Counted from the stretch's first letter, positions 1 to 9,000 are shown. The stretch is DNA of 12,966 nt from Chloromonas sp. AAM2 (GCA_004335635.1 QAXH01002797.1:1-12966), one strand, 5' to 3'. Program-made: numbers and translations. Notes: generated by a model from the letters alone, not told the origin.

Positions 1-338
1 GGATGTTTGATTCTGACCGGCTGTTCATGTCCGCCATTGCATGCTGAATGTGCATCTACCAATTCAATCTGTTGTCCACGTCTATCTTAGGTGTGTGCAT
101 ACTACGATGTTGTGATGTTGCTGCATCTGACCTTCAATCCAAGGACGCTGAGGTTGATGCGAGCAACTGATCAGTGTTGTTGCTGCCCATGTCCCCCATG
201 AGCTGTCTTGTTTTGACATTCAGCATCTAGAACGTCCCTAGAATTGCATGTAACTATTAAAGCTAATGCAGGATATCACCAGTCTGATCATGCACCGTTT
301 GCTACCCCACTGCAGAACGAGGTGTAGCTTCCCCTCAC
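1..338. other. Non-coding stretch at left edge (probable intron)
   Basis: No exon with a usable acceptor and an open frame of the required phase was found here on the minus strand, where the SpoVS-like gene must continue after its donor at 338. I read the stretch as an intron of that gene, with the next exon beyond the window. The short frames on both strands have no recognisable protein content. Confidence 0.4.
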
Positions 339-1975
339 CTGTTACGAGCTGCCATGGGCTGCCCCCGCATTCAATGAGCCGCGCTGCCATGAGTGCCTGC
401 CCGCCCGCCGCATGCAGCTCCCGCAGCTCAAGCCCATGCAGCCGCATGGCCGCATGGGACCAACCGCCCAAATGAAACTCAGCCTTGGACGCCTGGAGCT
501 CGCCTGTGCATACCAGCCAGCAAGAAGGTTGCTGCATGGTTGTCAGGTGCACTTCAGGAAAGCCAACAAAGCAGTGAATGGGTCATTGCAAGAGGGCTGC
601 ACCAGGCACTCAACAAAGGGGCACAAAGATGAACCCTGAACCTAGTAATCTGACCTGCAATCACGAGCATTGCTCGAGTCTGTTCCTTCAATTGCTGGCA
701 CGTGAAGCGTTGCAAGCCTACAGATGTTGACGCGTTTGTTTGCACAAGGCAAAGGTCATTGCTGTACTAACAAGCTGAAGCTGCGGTATGCAGAGCCCTG
801 AAATTTGAGTGTGCTAGAGCCAAACTGAGCCAAACTGAGCCAAACTGAGGTTCCAGTAGATTTGCTAGTAAATAATAACAAGTAATAATATAATGTAATA
901 GAAAGATGTTCTACTACGTGTGCAGCGGCCTGAGGAAAACTGAACAACCCCTGATGCCGACGGGATGCTATGGTGCTCAGCACCTGTCCAAAGGCAGGCT
1001 CATGTTAGTTGTGTTAGTTGTGTTGGTTATGTTAGTTGAGGTACGGTGGGAGGAGCTCAGAGCTGAACCACATGTCACACCCCGGTCACACTCAGTAACC
1101 CGCACCTGGTATGCGTGCGTTGATGAGGGCTAGGAGCGCGTTCAGGCCCGGCTGTGTGCTGACGATCAGCGGGAGCGAGGCAAGGGTCACGCCTGCAGGC
1201 GCAGGAGACAGGGGAAGCAGGCTACTGTGTGCAGGTTGGCGCTGCATCGGGTCGCACAGCCCCCGCTGCATCACAGATGTAAAGGCACCAGTTCACATTA
1301 CAGCAGCCATCACAGGACACGGGATGGCTTAGGCACTGCGCGGATCTACCCAGGGCGAGGGGAACAAGGCAGGGAAGGCTGCAAAGGAACGCACACAACA
1401 AGATGATCCGTCCAAAATCATGTCTCCCGACAAGCCAGGTGACCAGGCTAGCGTTACAGGCAGATTCCTGACAGGGCGGACATTGGATGGCCCTCGAGGC
1501 GATGCCACAAGATCATGCACGATTTCGACCGTTTGCACAATTGCAAATCTTCCTGAGGACCCTGAACCTTGCATGTGCATGTTTTTTGGGGGCTTCATGC
1601 CCATGCTTTGCTTAGGATGGGGAGGTTGGCTGCTGCTGAGCGCCTAGCTGGTTGGTCCTGCGGTGCCGTGGCTTGAACCAAGTGGCTTGAGAAGCTATGT
1701 AATAATAAAAAAATGAAAATGGCTCAAGTGAGTTCCCCTCGTTTAAAGGAACTCCAAGCGTTCGTTTGGTCAGCCGGCCTTGTGCATGCCTGACCAGGGC
1801 GTAATCCAACTAACCAGTTTAAAGCTCCGTCCATAGGCTGTGCGTCTCACCTGCCCCTGCCACCAGAAGGGCTGACACCTTGATTGCCTTCAGGGCAACG
1901 TTATGCAGTGCGGTGGCGGGCGCTGGGCCGGCCGCCCCTGCAGAGGCCCCCATGCGCACTGCATGACGCAGGCCA
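339..1975 (-). CDS. SpoVS/Alba-fold-like protein, probably two tandem domains (partial, 3 exons)
   Basis: Three minus-strand exons join in phase: 1975-1851, 1192-1106 and 503-339. Donors are GTGAGAC, GTGCGG and GTGAGG; acceptors are CTCTCAG, CCTGCAG and GCACAG. Each junction splits a Gly codon after its first base (G|GC). The first two exons give the pattern N-x-A-L-K-A-I-x-V-S, then GVTLASLP about eight residues on. This matches the helix-strand core of bacterial SpoVS (NQAVKAIAIAR followed by GVDLxCIP) without gaps. The third exon restarts the pattern: ELQAS, then ELHAAGGQAL at the same spacing as SpoVS LKVS..EIQAIGAGAL. SpoVS has an Alba-like fold; its function in algae is not established. 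The comparison is from memory, without a search. The first domain's N-terminal strand may lie upstream (up to 2361), and the gene continues off the left edge. Confidence is fair for coding exons and lower for the family. Confidence 0.45.
817..849. repeat. 10-bp tandem repeat, 3.3 copies
   Basis: The unit GAGCCAAACT is repeated three times exactly from 817 to 846, followed by GAG. It sits in the presumed intron of the minus-strand SpoVS-like gene. Confidence 0.9.
1004..1039. repeat. 9-bp tandem repeat, 4 copies
   Basis: The unit GTTAGTTGT occurs twice exactly, then as GTTGGTTAT and GTTAGTTGA. On the minus strand it forms an A/C-rich tract 67 bases past the donor of the exon ending at 1106. 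Confidence 0.85.
1193..1850 (-). other. Inferred intron of SpoVS-like gene
   Basis: This stretch lies between the exons ending at 1851 and starting at 1192. Moderately long open frames occur on both strands around 1329-1647 but lack paired splice sites and recognisable content. An A-rich tract lies at about 1700-1718. I see nothing else. Confidence 0.35.
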
Positions 1976-2361
1976 CTGAGAGGCATGCCGGGCAGGTGGG
2001 GCCCTGAGCACGCGCATGCAAGCATAGGGGCTGTATGAAAGCTGGACTTTGATTGATTTGAACAACAGAGCTCGTGACTCTTGGCATGCTGAAACAAGCA
2101 AGGAGAGCTGGGAGCAGTGATAGTCTGTGGTGAAGCAGTGGCTTCGCATTGACACACACGCCTGCATGATTGCTGATGAGGGGCATTGGACTGTGCACTG
2201 TCCGTGTGGTGAAGAGTAACAGCAAAAGCAGGTGCATTGCTGGATGTGTCAAAGACTGCTCGAAGTGGCTCGAAGTAGGGCCTGCATGGCAGCAGCTCTA
2301 GTAGGGTTTTGGATGCACTCGCCTGTATTAGAACGATGGGAGCGCGGCCACCGGCGAGCAT
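1976..2361 (-). other. Possible 5' exon region of SpoVS-like gene
   Basis: The minus frame is open without a stop from an ATG at 2361 through the exon at 1975-1851 (180 codons in total). Its beginning, reading APIVLIQASASKTLLELL, resembles the first strand and helix start of a SpoVS domain (ILKVSAKSSPNSVAG). That would complete the first domain if roughly 2290-1976 were spliced out. No convincing GT donor of the right phase exists there. The candidates are a weak GC donor after CCATGCAG near 2289, or no splicing at all. The middle part, rich in His, Ser, Cys and Gln, looks like translated intron. Confidence 0.25.
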
Positions 2362-2804
2362 GTAGCGATCGCCTGCTAAACATCAGATTTTACTGTGCTG
2401 TCGCGTTCAACAAACGCGTAGTAGGATGGCTGGACAAGGGAGGGGTAGGGTGTGATGTCATGGGAGGGTGAGCACTTATTCTAATGCAAGCAGCAGAAAG
2501 GGTTGACAACAAGGGTTACAGTGTCGGCATAGGTCAATCAAGGGTTAGGTGCAGCGTCACAAAACCTCTAGGTAACTTGATCCAACATTCAGGACGTGCA
2601 TGTACAGCGCCTGGACGTAACAGAGCATACATTTGATTACATCACGAACTAAGAACATAACGAGCACGCAGAACAATTGATCAACAACGCGTAACGTGCG
2701 GTTACGTCGTTGTTTTTTGCATCGGATTGGTTGGCCTGGGTTCTCCATTGGCCGTGACTGCAACCTACAAGAGAACCATCGTTCCCCACGACTAGTGTTG
2801 CAAA
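2362..2804. promoter_or_regulatory. Divergent intergenic region with CCAAT-type elements
   Basis: The segment separates the minus-strand SpoVS-like gene from the plus-strand plastid-protein gene, so it may serve both. ATTGG (CCAAT on the minus strand) occurs at 2726-2730 and 2747-2751, 21 bases apart, about 55-80 bases before the chosen ATG at 2805. A TTACGTCG element with an ACGT core lies at 2702-2709. No TATA box was seen. Transcription start sites cannot be located from sequence alone. Confidence 0.3.
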
Positions 2805-5469
2805 ATGCTTGCGCAAACATGCAATTCTGTGCTGCCACGCACTCGTGGGGTCCCTGCCTCGCTTTGCACCTCACCGGGCAGGACGCATCGCAGACTGACC
2901 AGCCATGCAAGACCGCTGATGGTATCAGCAACTGCTAGTGCTTCGACCTCGGAGGCAGCTATGCAAGTGGATTCAAGCGTGAAAAGGATGCGACTCAAGT
3001 CCCTGCGAGATTGCGAGCTTGGCGTCAGCGTCTACCCTGTGTAAGCATTGTCTATGCCACCTCAGATGAGCGACTCACTCATGCAGCATCGCAGTCAAGG
3101 GACAGCTGGAGTGTGTGCCAAAGGACCCTGCCTTGCTCCCATCTTGACTGTACTGATCGTACTGGTTCCAATAGCGTTCTCAGGAATTGCCTCAGAACGG
3201 GCAAAATCCATTTTTGTTGCATTTCCTCGTGCTATTGACATGTGCCACATGCCCATGCCATGGTCCACGCAGATTTGCCTACGATGCCTCAACAGGTGGC
3301 GGTTGGGCAGACGTGGAGCCAGTGGCAGGGCAGCAAGGACTTCTCAAGGTCATCTTTGACCCACAGGTACAACCTACAGGTTCAACGCAAGGGTCTTGGG
3401 GTCGTGTTCACCAATGGCACTGGCTTTGACACCCGACCATGGAGTCTCCATGCATGTGTCACAGGGTTTGCGACTGAGCGACAGTCTAGGCAGGTTGCGT
3501 CCAACCCATAGGCACACAGGTTGACAGCCAGTCCTTGTAGTCCCCAGTCCACTGTGCATTGTGTGCACGTGTGCATTTCTGCCTTTTCGCAGCCATCTAA
3601 GGCACCACCACCAGATGCCATTTCAAGTACTTCGCATGCTGCTTACGTTTCAAGCTGATCATTGGATCCCATCTCACGGTCACACTGGTCTAGCCATGCA
3701 TTCCCATCCCATACACCCACAGACATACTCAAGCAAGAAGCAAGTGAAGGGGATCAGGACCTGCCCAGGGCCGATGACAGCGTGTGCACGTTACGTATAC
3801 GTATAACCACACAAATGATGTGCATGCCCACAGTCTGATCCCTTGATCCCATCTCACAAGCTGATCAACGGATCTTATCTCAGATTTACACTTGGCCACC
3901 CGTACATGCACAAAGCAAGTGAAAGGGGCGATGTTAGTATGTGACAAGTCAATCCCAGGCATGTCATGACGCACAGAGGTTTTGACAGAGTGAGACACGG
4001 CGTCATGGCGACCGAGCAAGCGCACACCACAAATGCATGCATGCATGCATGCAGCAAATCAATGCAATTAACCGGGATGACCACCCCCTGACCATTGGTT
4101 TGGCAAATTACGAGCTTCACTGGCCACACATGCATGCATGCAGGCTGTAATCATCCCTGACCTCTACTGGCGAACAGCCTCCCTCTTCAAGGTGCCCATC
4201 CCGCCACCCCTGCGCATCGCCATCACCACACAACGCCTGGAGGTAAGGCAGGGCAAGGCACCGGCTGACAGAGCCAGGCACCAGCTGACAGAGGCAAGGC
4301 ACCGGCTGACAGGGCAAGGCACCGGCTGACAGGGCTGTCTTACAGAGAGATCCTTAGCTCATGATACGGCAGGGCCAAGGCACTTGAAGCATGGTGGGCC
4401 GAGCACGGCAGCTAGCTGGTCAATCCACAGCCACAAACACAGCTGAAGGTGGTGCGTCCTTTGCTGCTCCTGCGTTGGTCAAAACTAGCCGCTGTATCTG
4501 TGCTTGAACATCCTTGCACAGCATTTACCCGAACCGGAGCCCCTGCAACTGTCAAGGATTGAGGTTTGGTTCCGCGCTCATGCCCATGCCCATGCTTATA
4601 CCCCTACACATGCCCATGCTTATACCCCTACACATGCCCATGCTTATACCCCTACACATGCCCATGCCCATGCTTATACCCCTACACATGCCCATGCAGA
4701 CACACAACATGCCTGCCCACCCATGCAGGGGACAGTCAATACTTTGACAGGGGAGGTCTTGCTAAATTTCGACGCTCAGTTCATATTCAGTGCGGGCCCG
4801 CTCTACTCGGCCCCGCCGCTGGTCGTGCGGACCCTGCTCACAACGGGACAGACCAAGGGGCGGTTCAGGGAGGGCACAGGCACGCCATTCGTCGACGCCA
4901 AGGGAAAGTGAGTCCGCCAGATTACAGGGCAGCAGTTGCACTTGTTTCATTTCGACTTCTGCCTGGCTTGAGTTTCAGCACACTTCGTCTGAACAGCGGT
5001 GCCCAAAACTCAACTGGGCGGCAGAGGAGCGCTGTTATACTTGAAATACTGAATGGCTTGAGGTCGATTGCACTGGATCCGTCTGCAGAGGTGCAGGACA
5101 CCCACCCCAGAGCACAGTGTCGGATATGGAATATCTAGGTGGCAACCGTGAGTAAGCTTTCTTTTCTTGAGTTGCGGCGCGCTGGGTTTAAAGCGCAGCG
5201 TCAGATGGGGCTTTACGAAGTAAGGTATCGTGAGCAAACAGGTTTGCAAGGGTGTGTGTATGTATATTTATGGCGCAAACATTGACATAGTGTGGTGGCT
5301 GGTTGTGTATGATGGGGTATAAGCTGTTGTTGTGTGTTCCATGTGCGTGTGCTGCAGGCTTGCGGGTACAGCTCAGGTTGAGAAGACCGGCGACCTCTTC
5401 ATGGACACGTTCCTCATGCTGCCCACAGATGCGCTGGCCATCATGAGTGCAGAGCTAGAGTTCGAATGA
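2805..5469 (+). CDS. Conserved plastid-targeted protein of unknown function (5 exons, 239 aa)
   Basis: Exons are 2805-3040, 3273-3366, 4144-4242, 4729-4907 and 5358-5469. All junctions are GT..AG (donors GTAAGC, GTACAA, GTAAGG, GTGAGT; acceptors ACGCAG, ATGCAG, ATGCAG, CTGCAG) and phases match (2,0,0,2), giving 720 nt with the TGA stop. Residues 1 to about 40 form a typical transit peptide, rich in Ser, Thr, Ala and Arg with no acidic residues, with possible cleavage near RPLMVSA. The mature part contains FAYDASTGGG, GLLKVIFDPQ, VPIPPPLRIAI, LTGEVLLNFDAQFIFSAG, APPLVVRTLLTTGQTKG and, near the end, DLFMDTFLMLPTDALAI. I recognise this pattern from plant chloroplast proteins of unknown function: a beta-rich domain with a Gly/Pro-framed hydrophobic core. 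No catalytic motif is visible. The ATG at 2805 was chosen because it precedes the transit peptide; Met39 is the next candidate. Confidence 0.85.
3651..3895. repeat. Diverged direct repeat (about 40 bp, 2 copies)
   Basis: CAAGCTGATC-A-[TC]-x-GGATC-xx-ATCTCA followed by CACTGG/CACTTGG occurs at 3651-3688 and again at 3857-3895. A partial third copy of TGATCCCATCTCAC lies at about 3844-3857. It is intronic. Confidence 0.6.
4033..4052. repeat. (ATGC)5 microsatellite
   Basis: Five exact ATGC units form a self-complementary, alternating purine-pyrimidine tract. A second tract of three units is at 4130-4141 and runs directly into the exon 3 acceptor CAG at 4141-4143. Confidence 0.9.
4251..4336. repeat. 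20-22-bp minisatellite, 4 copies, near donor of intron 3
   Basis: The unit GCAAGGCACCGGCTGACAG plus a 1-3 base spacer is repeated four times; the second copy has CCAGGCACCAGCTGACAG. The array begins eight bases after the donor GTAAGG of exon 3 of the plastid-protein gene. Confidence 0.85.
4585..4686. repeat. 24-bp minisatellite, 4 copies, near acceptor of intron 3
   Basis: Copies lie at 4585-4608, 4609-4632, 4633-4656 and 4663-4686, with a six-base CATGCC insertion before the last. The unit is CATGCCCATGC followed by TTATACCCCTACA. As the unit is 8 codons long and free of stops, the array reads open in all three plus frames (for example HAHAYTPT), producing false ORFs. It ends 42 bases before exon 4. 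Confidence 0.95.
4908..5357 (+). other. Intron 4 of plastid-protein gene (450 nt)
   Basis: The intron runs from AAGGGAAA|GTGAGT to GTGCTGCAG|GCTTGC. The Lys codon is split AA|G, and the joined frame reads DAKGK then LAGTAQVEKTG. No repeat or extra exon was seen. Confidence 0.75.
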
Positions 5470-5547
5470 GACAAGAGTGGCTTGAGCACAATCAATGCAG
5501 CACTGGAATTAGGATGAGTTAAAGGTTGCTTGGGCGTCCACGTGCGA

Positions 5548-5623
5548 GGCAAGGAGTGTGACTGTGGGCAAGGAGTGTGACTGTGGGCAAGGAGTGTGAC
5601 TGTGGGCAAGGAGTGTGACTGTG
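5548..5623. repeat. 19-bp tandem repeat, 4 exact copies
   Basis: The unit GGCAAGGAGTGTGACTGTG lies at 5548-5566, 5567-5585, 5586-5604 and 5605-5623 without a mismatch. It begins 79 bases after the stop codon of the plus-strand gene, so it probably lies in its 3' UTR. Confidence 0.95.
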
Positions 5624-5972
5624 TCAAGAGCGAGTGTTTGAGCGATCCGAAATCAGAGATGGACAGGCTGGCAGCACCGTCGAGGAGTGTGGCTTGGGTC
5701 ATCAAAAGTTCATCAAAGGACGAGTTTTTTCTCTTAAACTGTTCCCTGTCTGTATTCTGGTGGGTGACAGCCCACCCGACAGCGCTGTGCCTGCCATGGC
5801 CCAGCATGGCTTCAGATAGCTCCTTGGTGCAGGACTTCTGTCTGATAGATAGGGAGACTTCACAGCAAGGAGCGTGCAAAGGCTGCGCCAGGTCGTGCCA
5901 GTGATCACGTTCAGACAACAAGCTGGATATGGCGTTGCGCACGCTTTGTCCAGGGCATTCATATCAGACATC

Positions 5973-5977
5973 TTACA
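5973..5977 (-). terminator. TGTAA poly(A) signal of CFAP221
   Basis: TTACA on the plus strand is TGTAA on the minus strand, 88 bases past the CFAP221 stop. TGTAA is the standard poly(A) signal in volvocalean green algae. Cleavage is expected about 10-20 bases further on (near 5955-5963). Confidence 0.55.
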
Positions 5978-6065
5978 GGTCGCGATCAGTGCAACCAAGC
6001 GCAATTGTTTGTGCATGTGGTGGGATTGACTGAATCGGATGGTTGGCATCCGAGTCGTGTACCGC

Positions 6066-9000
6066 TCAGAGTTGTGCGGCATACACAGATGGCAAGTTGA
6101 GGTCTGCGTTGTATGCTGCCATTCGCTGATTGAGCTCTGCTAGCAGCTTGGTGCGTGATGCTCGCTTTTCAGCATCCAGCTCGCTCTGCCGCCGCTGCCG
6201 CATCAATTCAAAGAACTGCATGCACGGTACGGCAGGCCACAATCGTGAGCACAACATGAAGTTGTGTGGGAGGGCAGTGCGTGGTGATGCATATGAGTAA
6301 AACATTGCCGCAACTGCATGAAAGAGTAGGCAGTATGGGGATATACGTACCTAGACATGATGCACACAGAACAACCTCAGTCACGAGTGACATGTCAACA
6401 CGCATGTAGGATAACCCTCCAGCACCGACCCACCTGTGTAGTATCCACAGACACAGAGCCACCACTGTCCTTCTGCCGCCCTTGCAACGAATCCTGCACG
6501 TTCATGCCCTCCTGCTGCTGGTGTTGTTGCTGCTGCTGCTGTGGCCGGTCATGGGCTCCGCCTGAGCTGTGCATGTGCGGGAGCCGGCTGGGGCCGGGCC
6601 GGTGCTGAAGCATGTTGGGCATGCCTTGAGGCAGCAGGGCAGCTATTTGTTCGTCAGTAGGAACCTGTACACAACGAACAGGCTGACAGACATGTGTCAG
6701 ATTGCGTGCTACACAGTTAGCTGACAAACATCTTCAACTTGTATCCAGTTCTTGGCTCCACCAACTGCCAAATAGTTCGACAGGATGGCATACAACCAGC
6801 TGCCCACCAACAAGTGCAAAGGTGTCAACTTGTCCTTCTTCTTGACGGACTGCCATTCCAATAAGCTCACCTGACAGGTGGCCCTCGTTCGCTTTGTGCC
6901 TAGCCCTATCGTGTACTGCTCTGCTGCTCCTTCCTTCAGCGCGTTCGTTCTCTGCCACTTACCGCGAACTTGATGGCTGGTTTGTCCGCGTCGTCGGGCG
7001 AGTCATGCAAGACGTCAGCAGGGTCCGGTGCGGACATCAACCCCGGCACAACCTGCATGCGAAACAAGTACAGGTACATGCTTGAGCTTGCCAGCACTCG
7101 CCTGGCAGGTACGTGCTTTTGCTTTGAAATATATTCAACCATCGGCCAGTTGCTGGTAATCTCTAAAGCTTGGTCTGAACCATCCGACCCAACCCTCCCA
7201 ACCCTATCAAACCCTAGTTCCATGTTGACCGCCGCCTGTTAAGCAGGTGAACATGGCTATGAGAACGATATCTCTTGGCACACATTGTCAAGAGATTGCC
7301 AGTTTGATTTCGTGCAAGACGTAAACATTGGTAGAGACTGACATGTGCAATGCCCGTCCTTGACAAGAAGCCCACGCCTAGAGTGCCTGCTTGCCCCTTC
7401 CCCTGTCACCTCGGGTGTTAGCTGTGCGGCCCATCGCTCGTACCGCGGTAGCCAGCGCTGCGACAGGGAGGGCACGCCCTGCAGCGCTCGCACGCTCCCG
7501 CTGGGCAGCGCCTCGTGCTGACTGCTGTCGGAGTAAGCAAACAACGCAGGCTGGATCTGCAAACACAGCGGGCCAAACACGCATGAGTGCATCACATACA
7601 TGGGACCGGCAACATGCAAAGCGACATGGGGGACAAGTGCAGGTGCCTTCAGAACACAGCATCTCTATCGTCTGATCACTCCCTTACCATGTGGATTCCC
7701 TGGTTGGCATAAATGACTCGCAACGCCTCTCATGAGAAGACAATGACTAGTATGCTTACCTGGAACTGTGTGTCCATGCCCCAGGAAGGCTCCGGCATGG
7801 CAAACACCTTGTCTGCCGTGTACCTGAACACAATGACAACATGTTGTCTGACGCTTTTGCATCACTCGAGCAGCAAAAACTGTTCTGACCTTTGTGCTGA
7901 TGACAAAAGAAGAAAAGTAGACATCAACTGAACGGGCAAAACAGGTACACCAGAGGACACACGTCCTTTGTAATGTACACTGTTGAACAGACGAGAACAC
8001 CATTAAAGCATTCCTGGGGTAGGCCTGGTCAGTGCATGCCAGGAGCAATCAAAGGTTCAAACCTTCGGTTTGTGGCCTCACCTGTTGCCTATTTCCAGGG
8101 TTGTGAAGGGCGCCTGCTTCATGGCATCAGGCAAGCCAGGCAGCGCGGCGCAGTCACCCACTGTGAACAGTCCACTGGGCTGGAGACCCTCAGCACACCT
8201 GTGCACAGCAGACGTATATGAGCATGAGCGGAATTGTGGTTGAGAGTGCTGCAGATGGCTGTAGAAGTCGCCCAGACACACAGAGAGAGAGAGCCGTACA
8301 TCAACTTGTGGCTTGCCACACACTTAGTGGAGAAAGGCTTGAATGGCAGCTTACAGGCAAGGCCGTGCATCAGGCATGCAGCATTGGCTGATCAAGACCT
8401 GCACGCACTATGGCCATGGCGACAGACTGATGAAAGTGCACAGGCACCCACAAGGCACGCAAATGAGCTTGCATAGCTCGCAGGCAAGGCCATGCTGCCA
8501 CAAGGCCGCCTTTTGATGGTTGTTTTACGCAACCTGAGGGTTGTGGCGCCAAAGTCGGTCCACAGGCGTACCTTTCCTCCACCGCCCCTGCCTCCAGTGG
8601 TTGTTCCAGCAGCGGTGGCGTGTAGGGCGTGAGGCCGGGGAACTCCTCCGGGGTGTAGCCCAGCACGCGGTACTCCAGCGGCTCACGCGCCCTCTGGGGC
8701 CCAAGCTCGTCAAAGTCTGTGTAGTGGGACAGCGCTAAGGGGCCGTGGAAAGTGAAGTTGATGTCTCTGCAGGCAAGGTCGCAGTCAAGGGTACAGGTTG
8801 GCTGAGCGGATGCAGGTGCCGCTCAAGCTTTTGTTTGCAGAGGCAACAGGTCATAGGATATGCACAGCAGGGGATGTGTTGGTTAAGGCATAGGGCCACA
8901 CGGAAAAACAAAGGTCACAAGCAACGGTAGGATTAATCAAGACTCAAGTGAAACGTAGCAGGTCACAAGGAAGGCACAGGATAGCTGAGCATCACAGGCA

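Larger units (their letters stand above)
504..1105 (-). other. Inferred intron of SpoVS-like gene
   Basis: This lies between the exons ending at 1106 and starting at 503. It contains a 10-bp and a 9-bp tandem repeat and an AT-rich tract around 865-905. No other exon-like segment was seen on either strand. Confidence 0.35.
3367..4143 (+). other. Intron 2 of plastid-protein gene (777 nt)
   Basis: The intron is bounded by CCACAG|GTACAA and TGCATGCAG|GCTG. It contains a diverged direct repeat of about 40 bp (about 3651-3688 and 3857-3895), a 12-bp perfect palindrome TACGTATACGTA at 3792-3803, and two (ATGC)n tracts, the second forming the acceptor itself. No further exon with suitable phase was found. 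An alternative donor, GTTCAA at 3380, would break the phase. Confidence 0.7.
5470..6065. other. Convergent intergenic region / 3' UTRs
   Basis: The region lies between the stop of the plus-strand plastid-protein gene and the stop of minus-strand CFAP221. It holds the 19-bp x 4 repeat, and a TGTAA signal for the minus gene. I found neither TGTAA nor AATAAA on the plus strand after 5469, so the plus gene's poly(A) site is unidentified. Open frames of about 100 codons on both strands are partly translations of the repeat and look non-coding. Confidence 0.6.

Noticed and set aside
1329..1647. Overlapping 75- and 91-codon frames on opposite strands
   Set aside because: They have no flanking splice sites of the phase needed by the minus gene and no recognisable protein content; treated as intron.
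4504..5138. Three overlapping plus-strand frames of 77-190 residues rich in His, Pro, Tyr or Cys
   Set aside because: They are translations of the 24-bp intronic minisatellite in three frames; only the part from 4729 to 4907 in one frame is a real exon.
5373..5942. Minus-strand 189-codon frame
   Set aside because: It is antisense to exon 5 of the plastid gene and to the 19-bp repeat, which gives its repeated SHSLPTV-like text. No splice sites or known motif.
7195..7216. AACCCTATCAAACCCTAG, telomere-like
   Set aside because: Only two imperfect CCCTA words occur, in an intron; this is not enough for an interstitial telomeric tract.
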